Source of the DNA: Aphrophora alni
Taxonomy: Eukaryota > Arthropoda > Insecta > Hemiptera > Aphrophoridae
Length of the DNA: 64,000 nt
Reading direction: 5' to 3'
Assembly: GCA_963513935.1 (NCBI GenBank)
Contig: OY740769.1
Span: 67,724,984 to 67,788,983 of the forward strand
Positions within the stretch are counted from its first letter, which is position 1; each line of letters begins with the position of its first letter. Under the pieces are notes generated by a model, which did no database searches, had not been told where the DNA came from, and worked only from the letters and a program-made list of their open reading frames with translations. Positions 21,069-32,239 of this stretch are shown here, piece after piece. Position numbers and translations under genes: made by a program.

Positions 21069-22639
21069 TTTAAGTTTGGATTATTTTTAGCGACTAAAAA
21101 AGTGACGTCCGCAAGGAAAACATTATGTATTCTTAAGAGATAAGTTATGTAGTAGCCGATAAAAAAATCCTGAAAATTTTGAGCCACCTTTAAGTAAACA
21201 ATTACCAAGTCATTAGCGTTTACGATTGAAAATATGTTTCTTACCTTAATATGTTGGTGGATATAATTTTGCAGCTGCAAGGAAGAAATTGTGGATCCTT
21301 TGTTCCTGTAGATATCTTCTCTTAAAAATGTACTCGGCTAAATATCCAACGAAATGTTTTGTTCGGGCACCATATTTGGGAATTTGAGCTCTGATATCTC
21401 TCCAAGGACGTCCTATAGTCTTGGAGTGAGCACCAGTTATAGGGTCGACAAAATTGTTGCTGTTGTTTATAGTTATATAAGTGAAATTGTATGATTTCAG
21501 CGTATCATATGTTCCCCGACAGTCTGTTACAATTGTAGTTTGGGGTTTGACCCACTTTCTGATGAGGGATATCAGAGTAGACCGGTTGCGGTTTTTCACT
21601 GGCACCAGAAATGATAATCGGGAATTTAATTGGACACCGCACAGTACCCAGTTTTCCTTCACTACACGGCCACAATTATACTTTCTATTTCCAAACTTCG
21701 CCTTGACAATCTCTACAACTTCACCAGGCCCTCCAATTTTAATAGAATTGCAAATGGTATCATTTATATACACCTCTCGAATAAATGAAAACCAATCTAC
21801 AATTGTTTTTGAATGTAGGCGCAGGTTAGTTTGTATAAAAGATTGCCGAGGTGGGTTGAAAAGAAGAAATGAATAAATCAGACGAAAGAGACTTTTGTTA
21901 GGTAATCTAGACTTACCAACAAAACTTCCTACTTTGGCAGAAACTTGCCACCGACATTTTTTCGCCTTTTTCCTGTTCACACTGACCTTTTTATAACAGT
22001 TAAATTTCCAATTTTTCATTACCACATTATTCATACACTTTCTACAAGTTGTTTGTACATTTAAAATATTATGTCGGACGTAAAATTGTTCAATTTCTGC
22101 ATCTTGATATTCTCCGACATCAAAAAGGAATAATTCACAATTCTCACACGCCATCATAAATATCTGACTTATTTGTTTACAATGTTATAGGCGAGATTTT
22201 GGCGCTTTGGGTAACCATAACCATAATGCTCGATGTTCACTGCCTCTGTATAATGTTTGCTAAATATCTAATGTAGCATGCCTGTTGAATATTTGCTTCT
22301 ATTTAGTGAAATCGTTAAATACATACCTTATTATGTACAATTCACATCTTACTTATTGGCATTTTTTGTGCCAATTTCATATTCAATGCACAAAATACAT
22401 TATTTATGTAAGAATAAATAGTTCACTTTTATTCAAATATTCCAAGGTAAGAAAAGTATTCGAATACTTTCTAATAAATACTTTTTTCAAGCAAGCTGCT
22501 ACGATCTTACAACTTTTGCACATACGGAATCAATTTCTATTAATAGCAGTACTCGTGAATACTTTATCTAACTAAATAGTATAAAATGTTAAATATATAA
22601 ATGTTTTTTTTTAGTCGCTAAAAATAATCCAAACTTAAA
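21069..22639 (-). mobile_element. Merlin-type (IS1595/ISXO2-related) DNA transposon
   Basis: A perfect 33-bp inverted repeat flanks the transposase frame: 21069-21101 and 22607-22639 (core TTTAGTCGCTAAAAATAATC and its complement). The pair encloses 1.57 kb with one 303-codon ISXO2-like transposase frame on the minus strand. Merlin elements are the eukaryotic relatives of IS1016/IS1595. The expected 8-9 bp target duplication was not seen next to these repeats, so the true termini may lie slightly elsewhere or one flank has changed. Confidence 0.75.
21246..22157 (-). CDS. ISXO2-like (Merlin) transposase, catalytic residues altered
   Basis: An intact 303-codon frame. The N-terminal part has Cys pairs (MACENC; CRKC at about residues 38-41; further Cys near 54 and 68) typical of the zinc-ribbon before IS1595-type transposases, then KVGSFVGKSRLP. 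The catalytic domain starts at about residue 140 with GGPGEVVEI and contains KFGNRKYNCGR, IVTDCRGTYD and NNFVDPITGAHSKTIGRPW, and ends YLAEYIFKRR. The family needs an Asp in 'VEID-E': here the codon is GTC (Val, 21705-21707) and the next is Lys. The middle Asp (TDC) is kept. The distal 'H-x-N-x-IE' reads HSKTIG, with Asn to Lys and Glu to Gly. By family knowledge it should not cleave DNA. Either it is decaying early or it has a retained non-catalytic role. The start could be either of two adjacent Met codons. Confidence 0.8.
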   Translation of the reverse strand: MMACENCELFLFDVGEYQDAEIEQFYVRHNILNVQTTCRKCMNNVVMKNWKFNCYKKVSVNRKKAKKCRWQVSAKVGSFVGKSRLPNKSLFRLIYSFLLFNPPRQSFIQTNLRLHSKTIVDWFSFIREVYINDTICNSIKIGGPGEVVEIVKAKFGNRKYNCGRVVKENWVLCGVQLNSRLSFLVPVKNRNRSTLISLIRKWVKPQTTIVTDCRGTYDTLKSYNFTYITINNSNNFVDPITGAHSKTIGRPWRDIRAQIPKYGARTKHFVGYLAEYIFKRRYLQEQRIHNFFLAAAKLYPPTY

Positions 22640-22919
22640 ATGTTTAATGTTCAATTTCACGATAATCGTTCGTTTTAAGAGAATTGTACAAAAGACAAAA
22701 AATTCCTCTTTTAACGCTAAATTACTTTTATTATTATAAGATAAGGTAATTGTCGAGGCATTCTGTCACGAAATTGAATCTTTAGGAATTAAATGTAGCT
22801 AAGCAGTAATTTGTGTACCTAGTTTTCTTGGAATGGGTTCTGGGTTGTACCTTTAAGTCAGGGTAAGGAAGCAAGTAGAAATGAGGTCTCGCCCCTTACA
22901 CCAGACACACTTCTAGTTT

Positions 22920-23350
22920 TTAGGATACTGTATTTCTGTTGCTTTATATACAATTCAGAAATTAATTCTAAATAATTCTTTATTTCTATTAAATCTTGGA
23001 TTGTATTTTCCTGAGGATTGCTATTTTCTTTTTTAGGATGCTAAACAGTTTATTTTATATTTGTTTTCTATTTAGAGGGCTGGTATATAGATGGCAGCGC
23101 CTACACTCGCACTTTTAGAGCTATCTGTAATATCTCAAATATCTGTATTCTGTGTTCTGTGTTCTGTATTACATACCTTCATTTGATTTTTGTAGGTTAT
23201 GTTTATTTTATTGAGACGTTTTTGTTTTGTTTTTATTGTTGTTTGTAATTTTTGTGTTGCTGTTCCCTTGTCAATGTTACTATTGCAAATTATGTTTGTT
23301 TGTGTTAAAAATATAATTGATTTTCTTTGATTTAGGTTACAATTCATATA
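22920..23350 (-). pseudogene. LINE ORF1 fragment (copy 1)
   Basis: On the minus strand, 23036 down to 22930 reads KKENSNPQENTIQDLIEIKN followed by YLELISELYIKQQKYSIL. This fits the end of a jockey-like ORF1, and the same text is in the larger LINE at 25298-25352. Upstream (23347-23135) is a Lys/Asn-rich 70-codon frame of the same style. There is no zinc-knuckle region here. The copy is broken by stops. Confidence 0.5.
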
Positions 23351-23702
23351 CTTTTGTTGGTCAATATGTATTGATCTTGTCCAAGCGATTTTAGTGCAAA
23401 ATATCTCAATTCGTCTTCCAAATCAATTTGCTTGGACAATATTAATACATAATTTATCCATCTGGTAAATGAATTCATGTAAATAAGAAGTGTTTTTTTC
23501 TTCTCCAATATTAAATTTGTGATTAACTACAGTATTAGGCTTTAAACTCCCATAATTTTAAATGGCTGGGATAGTTTATGTCTGTAGCTACCTTGTATAT
23601 TAGTTTATCTGTAATATTTTTCTTCTGAATTGTAATGGTAAAATTGCTGCTTCTAAATTTAACACTATTATTGGTGTTGTTTTGAATGATCCTGTAGATA
23701 TT

Positions 23703-24254
23703 CTGGTAAATATGTAGGAGACATAACCGATCGATTATCTCAGCATTTCATCTTCAAAATTGTGTTTTTTTCAATACTTTCGATCATTCTGAACAACACC
23801 AGTGGTTTATATCTCTCACAATTCATTATTTACTTCATAATCTTAGAAATGGTACAATTTGTTATACATTATATCCTGTAGCCATATTGAATTTCACTCT
23901 ATGTCTGGTTAGGTAACTGTAGTTCACACTTATTACAGGACATGATTGATAGGCTACCTATTTTGACAATTCTTCATAGGGACAGTTCTTAAAACTGAAC
24001 TATTTTCTGCACGGAATAAAAAAATATTGATAGATTTGACTTAAAATGATGAAATATGTGTCGAAATAACCTCAAAATGCCACGAAACAATCATTTCAAA
24101 TCACTGTTTTCAGACAGAAATAATGAATTGAGAAACATAAAAAGTGACTAGTTTTGTTCAAAATGATCCAAAATATCAAAAAACAATTTTGAAGACGAAA
24201 TGCCGAGATTTCTCACTTAAATTAACTGGAGAGGTCTCCTGTATATTTACCGAA
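23703..24254. mobile_element. MITE-like element with inverted ends of about 95 bp
   Basis: Bases 23703-23796 pair imperfectly with 24155-24254. Landmarks are GGTAAATATGTAGGAGAC on the left against the complement GGTAAATATACAGGAGAC on the right, and CATTTCATCTTCAAAATTG against CATTTCGTCTTCAAAATTG. The interior of about 360 bp is non-coding. Superfamily unknown. Confidence 0.65.
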
Positions 24255-24879
24255 GTAATAGCTTAACTTTTGATGAACTCAATAATAGTTTATATTTTGC
24301 TGCATATCCATATAAAAAACTAGGTAATTGTTTACAGAGAAAGTTACTGCTTTTTTGAGATTTTTTAAAATATGTTCTAGATAAATTTGGATTTTGCAAC
24401 GGTAGCGATGGAATGGCTATTGCATTGGGGGGGCACTATTTTGGGTGGTCCGCGGATCTACTTTGGTAATGTATTACCGGGTCCCGATTGCGTGGTAAAA
24501 TTAATATAAGTACACTGGGCGAATCTCAACTTAGGCTAGCCATTTTTGACAAGTATTACTAGAAACTAATTAACTAAAAATAAGAGAATTACACTAATAC
24601 CAATGTTAATATTAACTACACTGTATTGCAACAACATGTCGGTCTATAGCAGGGCCTAATGTAGCCGCTTATAGTTCGACTAATAATTTTACGATAACCA
24701 AAAATCGCGATGCGCCCAGATATAAACCCAAGGGCCGAAGGGCCCTATTCCTTTGGGTTTAGCAAGGCATGATAGAAATTTACCGCACTATAATATAATT
24801 AGGAAGTTCGCTGAAGACGTCTTTAGTCACAGCTGTCTCGAGCACAACTCCGGTCTTATCAGCTGGCCGGGCGGATATG

Positions 24880-25231
24880 TCCAGATTCACGAAGGGGAGG
24901 GGGAGTGGTGGTAATCACCACAGTTTGTACTATGTTTTATATTTATTTCTATTATATTTGGGTAATGATCACAACCTATGGGGTTATTTAATACTTGCCA
25001 TTTATTTATAAAGTTATGTAATTGTGGAGTAACAAAACTTAGGTCCAAAGATGTGGGGAGTCTATATAGAGTGGTCACTATTGTATGTGTCATATTGTTT
25101 AGTAAGATGAAATTTGAATTATTGTATTGTGTAACTATTGCGTTTTCCGTAGAACATGTTTTGTTACTACCATATATTATTGTATATTCATCATCTTTAA
25201 AAAAAATATACTTCTCCTAAACATTATTGTC

Positions 25232-25264
<33 letters not shown>

Positions 25265-26770
25265 TTATTATTATATATATATATATATTGTTTTAAATAT
25301 TTCTATTAAATCTTGGATTGTATTTTCCTGAGGATTGCTATTTTCTTTTTTAGTAGCATTATTTTTAATCTAATTTTATACCTGTTTTCTTAAATTAGTT
25401 TTTTATCAAATAGTGTACATTTTCTGTAGGTTTTGAACGATCCTTCACTTGACTGTAATTATGCTCTTTGTATTGATTTTTTGGTGTTGTTTTGACTGTT
25501 TTGGGATTAGTTCTATCTGAGCTTGATATTACTGAGGTCCTTATTTTTGTAGGTTTGTAGTATATTTGTTTATTTTGGGTCCATGGTTTATTTAAACTTA
25601 AGGTTGACCTATAAGTTGTGCTTTCAGTTGAATTGTTTTCGAATTCGTCTTATAAATCACTAAGAATGTCTTATCTATTTTGGTCTTCTTCTTTAAAATT
25701 TTTATTTTACTGAATTGTACATCTTGTTGGTAGGTTTTATTTCCTTTTATGTTGGAAAATTCTTTGATGTTGTTTAGATTGAATGGTGAATTTACTGTTT
25801 CCAAAAATGTTTTAATGTTATATTTATTATATTTGGTTGTTTGGTAATTTATTGGGTATGCTTTGGCTGCTGTGAATTAATCTTCATTGTATATATTCAT
25901 TCAGGTTTTTATTGCAATTTGACATTTGTGTTCCGGGCAGTTTTTTCTGTTACTCGTATGATTTTTATTGCAGTGAATGTACATTGGTTCTTTAGGGGAT
26001 TGTCCATGGAATGTTTCTCCAGAAACTCTACACTTTTTCTCTCTATTGCATGGATCACTTGCTAAGTGTCCATAGTCACAGCATGAGAAACATTGTATTA
26101 CTGGGAAAATATGTTGTTTTAGTGGTATTACTACATATAGCCTATCTAAGTTTTATTTCTTTAGGTAATTTATTATCATCAAAAGTTTTTATTACACCAT
26201 TAGTCTCATAAATTTGACCATCTTGGCCTTTTTTTAGTGACTTTTAAGATCTCAATTGGTGATATACTTTCTGTTATTATATTTTCTATTGATACATCAT
26301 TTTCTATACTTATAATTTCTATCGTTTTTAGTCTATTGGATGGTATGAAAACACTATTTCGTATAGAGATGATCAGATAAATTATTTGCAGCAATATAAT
26401 TGTTGCAAATTACTGATAAGCTATTTCCTTTTTTAAATTTCATGTCTTATATTTTCTCCTGTTAATTGATTATTTTGCCTATTTTTATTGGAAGCATTTT
26501 TGTGCTATTATTGTTTTTAATTACTTCGAAAGGACCATTATTTCATTCCTGGTATTTATTTATAATGATTCTTTTTTTTATATTTATTTGGAGGTATCTC
26601 CGTTTCAGTTTTTTTTAGTTTAAGATCCACATGGACTAGGGGGTGGACTGATGGTCTGATCACGTTTCCTTTTATTTTCATTATCTGTTAAAATTGATTG
26701 CACTGCCTTTTCCACTTTCATTTCTAGATTTTTTTTTTTTTGACCTGATATACAAGTCCAGCCTTGAAAG
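24880..26770 (-). pseudogene. jockey-like LINE: ORF1 (zinc knuckles) and endonuclease start
   Basis: Read from 26770 down, the minus strand encodes a degraded ORF1. The part around 26095-25915 reads IQCFSCCDYGHLASDPCNRE, then CRVSGETFH and HCNKNHTSNRKNCPEHKC, the CCHC knuckle series of LINE ORF1 proteins that bind their own RNA. A 68-codon Lys-rich stretch (25804-25598) follows. Further down (25130-24920) an open frame gives NFILLNNMTHT, LPTSLDLSFVTPQL and NPIGCDHYPNI, the end of an apurinic-type endonuclease with the 'SLDL' and 'GSDH' blocks. Ser to Cys in 'GCDH' and stops elsewhere mark decay. No reverse transcriptase follows, so the element is cut off on its 3' side, unlike the usual 5'-truncated LINE. 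Confidence 0.75.
25231..25290. repeat. (TAA)n / (TA)n microsatellite
   Basis: A TAA trinucleotide run followed by ATTATTATTA and a TA run. It lies between the endonuclease and ORF1 parts of the LINE. Confidence 0.9.
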
Positions 26771-26779
26771 TTAAATTTA

Positions 26780-27800
26780 ATAAATTATGCGATACTTTGG
26801 TCACACGTTAGGTACTTCTATAAAATAAATTGGCAATTGTTTACTGTAACTGCAACAGGTTTTTTTGACAGTTTATTTTTAATACAGCATCACATATCTT
26901 ATTTGTTAAAAATAAAATAAGTTTTTAATACTGAGCTATCTTTTTCACCGAACTTTTTCACTACTTCATAGGATAAAGCAAGGACTAATTGCTTTATTAC
27001 ATCTGGCTAGGTGATTATATAAATATAGTAACCTGCCTAAACGTATATCTCATGATTCTTCAATCACACAATGTAATATATTGAGGTGGCAGATGTCATG
27101 TAATGTGTTGGCATCATACAATACTATTTTTGTCCCATTGCATAACATATGAAAACCATACACAGAGGTCGATTTCTTACTTTCAACTCGAGTCCCTACA
27201 TGAAATAATGGATTTTGGTACTTCAAAAGTGTCTTCTTATATCAAAAATGGTCTGATTGTTTTAAAATAAGGTACAGTACTGCTGTGGTAAGAATGAATG
27301 CGCAAGGAATGCAGTGGATTAGCAAATATTTTATTGACACTGAATATCTCACTACTACTCTAATTAATAACATTGACTCAATGGTTTGACACGATAAATA
27401 CTCCGAAATGAGTTACAACTGCTAATTTGAATGCTTTTCTTAAACAAGGTTTACACAACCATGGCCAATTTATGAATGAGATTATTTAATATTATTAAGT
27501 ACCACTTCACAAATAATATTTAAACATATTTTATTATTTTTTGGTACTTCTTCAATAGTCAATGATAATATGATAAAAAGGGAAGAAAATATAACTAATC
27601 TTATATAAAAACAATAACAACTAATGGAAATATTAGTCAATCAAAATTTGTCTACTATTAGGTATTTTTAGTCTAATATTAAAAGCCTTTGTGACTTTAT
27701 TTAGAAAATTTAATGTTATTTTAATATTAATAATATAAATGAAGATGTTCTAAATCATTAAAATACTTGTACAGAATATTTTATTACTTACAGGTACTTT
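26780..27800. other. AT-rich intron sequence
   Basis: No domain, splice-bounded exon or terminal repeat recognised. Confidence 0.5.
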
Positions 27801-27814
27801 TGTATGGTGATTTC

Positions 27815-28809
27815 TTATAAATTAAAAAAATTGCACTTGCGAAAGTTCATGTCAAAAGGAATACCTTTATTTAGCAGACATGCAATCATATCTTTTTTAC
27901 AAGCGTATTTACTGGGAGTTTTGTTTTTATGTATATTGTGATATAGAGCATTGTCGAGAACCGAAACAGAAGCTATAGGCAAATGGAGCAAAATTTTGTC
28001 TTTTATCCATTTTTCAAAATTTTCTCCATTCATCTGCCCATGATAATCGCCTGTTGATGTACCTGCCTTAAAAATCAATATGGCCTCTTTTAAAAAAAAA
28101 TCATTTCGGCTTCCAATGTGAACAATAACTAATCAGTTCATTTCACGATTAGTAACTGTAATACCGGTCACATCGTCATTTTGCCAACAGTTCTTAAATG
28201 TCAAATCACTGTCCACCCAGGTTTCGTCACTATAAAATATTCTCTCTACCCACGGGACGACTCTTAGGGGGCTAAATGTTTTATTTTCTGAAGATATTGG
28301 ATTCACCTATTCACTATGTCAGGTCGTTCAATTAAAATTTTCCTCTTGTTCTGACATTTTTTCCATTTGAAACCCATTTCCTTCAAAACTTTATGAAGAC
28401 TCCTGATTCCAAGCAAAATTAATTTTTCATGGATGTGTAAAAGAAGTTTCTGACAAGTTGGCTGTTTTTGTATAGAATATAAAAATCATTAAATTGTGTT
28501 TCGAATCATTGACCTATGGAAATCATCAACAAATACCTTTTTTGGATCATTCAGTTTTTTCCCCCTTTTTTTACCTGGACTAGGCATACTCGTACCAAGA
28601 TTTGAGTTGATCTTTTGTCTTTCTTTTCTAATATTTGTTATGGTACATTTTGAAACTTTTGTATAATTAGCAGCCCTTTCAGTAGCTTTACCTAGCAAAA
28701 TTGACAGTTGATTATTTTTAGCTTCTTCATTGCAAACTTTAATTACTTCAATAATTATTTGTTGTGTTTCACTATGAATGATTTTTTCTTTTTTATTAAT
28801 CCAAGGCAT
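27815..28809 (-). pseudogene. IS630/mariner-type transposase (DDE_3), disrupted
   Basis: A 106-codon frame (28809-28489) starts MPWINKKEKIIHSETQQII and looks like an N-terminal helix-turn-helix region. Next comes a stretch with stops reading SLHKVLKEMGFKWKKCQNKR. From about 28245, IFYSDETWVDSDLTFKNCW carries the first catalytic Asp (SDETW). A single in-frame TGA follows MN, then LVIVHIGSRNDFFLKEAILI leads into the 87-codon frame 28078-27815 with STGDYHGQMN and SVLDNALYHN (second Asp). The distal 'K-x-EL' block reads FRKCNFFNL and stops, so the third acidic residue is lost. Terminal inverted repeats were not identified. Confidence 0.82.
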
Positions 28810-29643
28810 ATCATATACTTAATAAAATTAACCTACTATATTCAATAATAGATCACCCTATGTTAAATAAATACTGAAACACTTAAAATAACTTTAATAA
28901 CTATCTACACTGAAATCATAGCCTACGCTTACGTTTAACCACTCACAACCCGTTGGAAAATCCCAACCTGATAATTTCTAACCGATTAGTACGGTAGTAG
29001 TTAAAGGGGCTTTATTAGTCTATTAGTCTAAATGTGATCAGCACATGTGCAGTTCCCTCTTCATCCCTCATAGGTTGTGTTCATTCTTGTGATCATCAGT
29101 CAGTGGGTAGTAGACAATATTCACATTTTTCTTAACTAAATCGGCCCGAGAAGTACATTACAAAATTACCATCTTTATTATATTGTATAAAGAACAAGGA
29201 AGCTTCAAGGCTCACTTTTTTGTAAGTACATCTCCATTAAAGCACTGTATACACTTCATTTCTCCGTTCCCTATAGCAATAGCTCGTATGTTGTATATCC
29301 CAAAGACACACATATTGTTTCCAACACTCAAGTAGCTCCACAATCCATATCTACTATTTTTGTGATACTTGAGATATTTAATTATTGAAAAATTTCTTAG
29401 TGCTAATCCTATTTTGTTCTCTTAAAATAAATATACAAATTGATTTTATGGTGTTTTGGCACCCCCTTATAATCAGCGCCCAAGGCGGCCGCCCCCTTCA
29501 TCCCCCTCAGGTACACTACTGGCTATAACCCTTAATTTTTGGCATACATACCTACAAATTTGATCGTAGAAGTTGGTACATTTAATTAATTTTTAAATTA
29601 TTGATAAACACTAAAATTGTAAAAAAGATATGTTTGATCTTAC
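28810..29643. other. intron sequence next to exon
   Basis: A GC-rich patch at 29485-29515 (GCCCAAGGCGGCCGCCCCC) stands out. No coding evidence was seen. Confidence 0.45.
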
Positions 29644-29762
29644 CTTAGAACAAATGAGAGTTAATTTTGGCATGGCCATTGTTTGGACGAGGTTACCATT
29701 GATAATGAGACGAATCTCCATGGAATCTGACGTAAAAGCAAGAATGTATGGAAAGGCACACA
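29644..29762 (-). CDS. GARNL3: GARNL3-like exon (CNH domain)
   Basis: 119 nt with a CAG acceptor (complement of 29763-29765) and GTAAG donor (complement of 29639-29643). Its first two bases complete the codon left by the 32156-32239 exon (G plus TG gives Val) and it ends on a full codon, matching the phase of the 7686-7803 exon. It reads CAFPYILAFTSDSMEIRLII, then NGNLVQTMAMPKLTLICSK. This is one of the best conserved parts of GARNL3 CNH ('AFPY-x-LAFT-x-DS-x-EIRL-x-VNGNLV-x-T'). CNH domains form beta-propellers that bind small GTPases or other proteins. An antisense frame over the same bases is a shadow. Confidence 0.92.
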
Positions 29763-30059
29763 CTGAAATCATGGAAAAGTATATCAAATCAAAAAGTACT
29801 TGTGAACATTGCTATTCTAACATGATTTAATAGTTAAAGCTAGGCAATGGAGTTTTTTGATTGGGCTACAACTTTTTTAACTAAATCCTAGTAACTGCTC
29901 TTAATATGCTAGTAATAGTTATGGTTTTTTTCATGCATCTTTAACAAATAAAATGTCATATAAATGTCAAATAAAATGCAATGTTTAAAGTGGGGGCACA
30001 GAAAAATATTTAAAAAAATGTTAAATTTGGTTAAAATCTATGTTTTATATAATATTATT

Positions 30060-30440
30060 CATTAAAAGTGTCCCCTACCTCCAAAATAGACTGGCGCAAA
30101 CCGCTTTCAAATATCTCAAATAACAAAAACGTTGAGGGGGGTGCAGGTTTCTTTTCAGCCATTTTACTTTTTGTCCCGCCATTTTGTTTAGGATAATCGC
30201 ATTGATATTTCAATTACAGATTCATTCTCGTCTTTTCATTACGAAAAAAATGACGTATCACATGTCTATCCTATTTGGAATATTTTGCAGGGTTACCCCC
30301 CCCTTTGGGCCCCGGGACCCAAATTTGAAAATTATTTTTTCATGAAAAGTGTCCCCTACTTCCAAAATAGAATGGCGTAAACTGCTTTCAAATATCTCAA
30401 ATAACAAAAAGTTGAGGTGTGCAGGTTTCTTTTCAGCCAC
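30060..30440. repeat. direct repeat, about 110 bp, spaced about 283 bp
   Basis: AAAAGTGTCCCCTAC-TCCAAAATAGA at about 30064 recurs at about 30346, followed in both by CTTTCAAATATCTCAAATAA, GTTGAGG and GCAGGTTTCTTTTCAGCCA. The second copy has a few substitutions. It probably belongs to the repeat element at 30644-31042. Confidence 0.75.
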
Positions 30441-30643
30441 CTTGTATATATACTTTGTGTCCCAAAAGTCCCCCCCCCCTATTATTATTTTTATTAATGG
30501 AAATAGACAGATTTGCTTTGGGGAAATTTTAGATAACCAAAGGAGGAGTTTTTTGAAGTATCAAAATTTTCAACTCTTATCCCCAAAATGGGGTAGTTTG
30601 GGAGTAAGTCAAGAATTTTAAATAGCAACCCCTATTGAGTGAT

Positions 30644-31042
30644 ACCTCACTTTAAAGGTCTTTTAAAAATAAGAATAATGGCTTAAACTAGAGGTCTCTA
30701 AGTTCATCCTATCCAACATAGCGACCAATCGAATTGTGAATGTTAACCTACAAACCCCGGTTGTTTTTATTACATTACAAACTGCTCTATGTTGGTAAAA
30801 TGATGGTAAGAGCCTTACCTTGTTTTTTTTAGCTCAGATTAAGTTCTCGAAATTGTTACCATTTACTTCTTGGCAGAAATAGATTCTGGACTCAAAAGCA
30901 TGTTGTACATTTCGTAACATTTCCGGTGTAATTATTAATGTAAAATTCACAATTCGATTGGTCGCTATGTTGGGTAAGGTGAACTTAGAGACCTCTTGTT
31001 TGCGCCATTATTCTTGTTTTTAAAAGACCTTTAAAATGAGGT
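30644..31042. mobile_element. inverted-repeat (palindromic) element
   Basis: Bases 30644-30742 are nearly the reverse complement of 30947-31042. Landmarks are AAAGGTCTTTTAAAAA, AGAGGTCTCTAAGTTCA and ACATAGCGACCAATCGAATT. The centre of about 200 bp is non-coding. With the flanking direct repeats it resembles a non-autonomous DNA transposon related in style to that at 10485-11772. Confidence 0.7.
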
Positions 31043-31900
31043 CTAAAAAGGTAAAATTTATAAGGTAAAATATAAATTACCAGTAACCCTTCTTGGGCTA
31101 ATAATTAATTATTCTTTTACTACTTCCAAGATAATTTTTATACGATTTTGATTTTTAAGTAGACACTTAAATATCAACCCATATAGTTTTTGTACTTATA
31201 TTCAATATTTATAATAAGTTATAATGATGAATGGAGGTTGTAAAAATAAGGGGAATTGGGATGATTAACGAAAATTATTTTATTGACTTCGATGATTCCT
31301 ATAGTGTATGTGATATAGAGGATGTGATTGTAAAAAAATGAACTGGAACTATACACTTGGTGACATTGTGGTGAATAATCATGTGTTGCTAAAGTTTGTG
31401 GCATTATTCTTTGTGTGTTTCAATGTTTAACAGTTAAAGTCACTATGGCTGAAAGGCTACTGATGGATATGTCCTGACAATTACTTTGTTAACAAAATAA
31501 CCTTACTAATTGTAAACAACAAAATATAAATTATGTTGGACACATTTTTAAACACCAGTCAATCAATAAATAAAGTCAGTCTATAAATTATTATAAACAT
31601 AGAAAACTATTGGTTTCCTGCGAAGAGATAATGATCAAAGTTTTATTTTTTGACACAGATGGTCTAGCTTACTATAACCAGTGTCTTTGCTCTAAATTAT
31701 ATTTAATATTTAAGTACTTTTAATTTATATATATATTTAATTTAAGTAGTTTTAATCTGAACCTACTTGGTTCGTAAAGTACAATGTAAATCAAACAAAT
31801 TTTGAAAAATTATATATAAACTCTTTATATAGATCGAAATATTTATAATAAATACCTTTTGCAGTCAATTGCTGTTTTCTTTATATTATATTTTATAATA

Positions 31901-32032
31901 AGTGGTTACACGTTTCATAGCCATAGGCAGCATCGTCAGGCTAGGTAATTAAAATCCACATAAAGAATATTAGTCAATATAAAATTTAAAAAATAACTGA
32001 CCTGAATATGCTGTCTGTGGCAGTGAAAATAT
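31901..32032. repeat. two inverted copies of a CTGA-hairpin-GAAA motif
   Basis: On the minus strand, 31941-31901 reads CCTGACGATGCTGCCTATGG then CTATGAAACGTGTAACCACT. On the plus strand, 32000-32032 reads ACCTGAATATGCTGTCTGTGG then CAGTGAAAAT. Both match the cleaner copy at 37879-37918. The pattern of CTGA-x-GA, a GC hairpin, then GAAAC is reminiscent of Penelope-like element termini. These are old, mutated copies. Confidence 0.55.
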
Positions 32033-32155
32033 AAAATATTGTTTAAAGAAGACTACAATTTACTGAAAAGGTATTTATTAAAATTAATATAGTTGTAAGT
32101 TGAACAACAATGAATAAATATGCATTACTTATTTTTGAGAAGTAAGTGTACTCAC

Positions 32156-32239
32156 CAATAGAAGAAGGTATCGTGTTCCAATGGAAATCAAATTCATTAC
32201 TGGGACTGGTCTCTAGTAGTTTTTGGAAATGGCATGTGT
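32156..32239 (-). CDS. GARNL3: GARNL3-like exon (CNH domain)
   Basis: 84 nt with a TTTATTTCAG acceptor (complement of 32240-32249) and GTGAGT donor (complement of 32150-32155). The split codon A plus AC from the 37996-38239 exon gives Asn, and it leaves G for the next exon. Translation reads TCHFQKLLETSPSNEFDFHW then NTIPSSI. In GARNL3 the same place has 'CYN-x-x-C ... DF-x-x-WN-x-AP-x-AI', directly before 'VCAFPY', which here comes from the next exon. Confidence 0.9.

Noticed and set aside
21481..21876. Plus-strand 131-codon frame
   Set aside because: Antisense to the Merlin transposase, whose domain motifs are clear on the minus strand.
29630..29830. Plus-strand 66-codon frame
   Set aside because: Antisense shadow of the 29644-29762 exon, whose minus-strand translation matches the CNH domain and joins both neighbours in phase.
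30258..30621. Overlapping 60- and 90-codon frames at the direct repeats
   Set aside because: They run through repeat DNA and a C homopolymer, with no motif.
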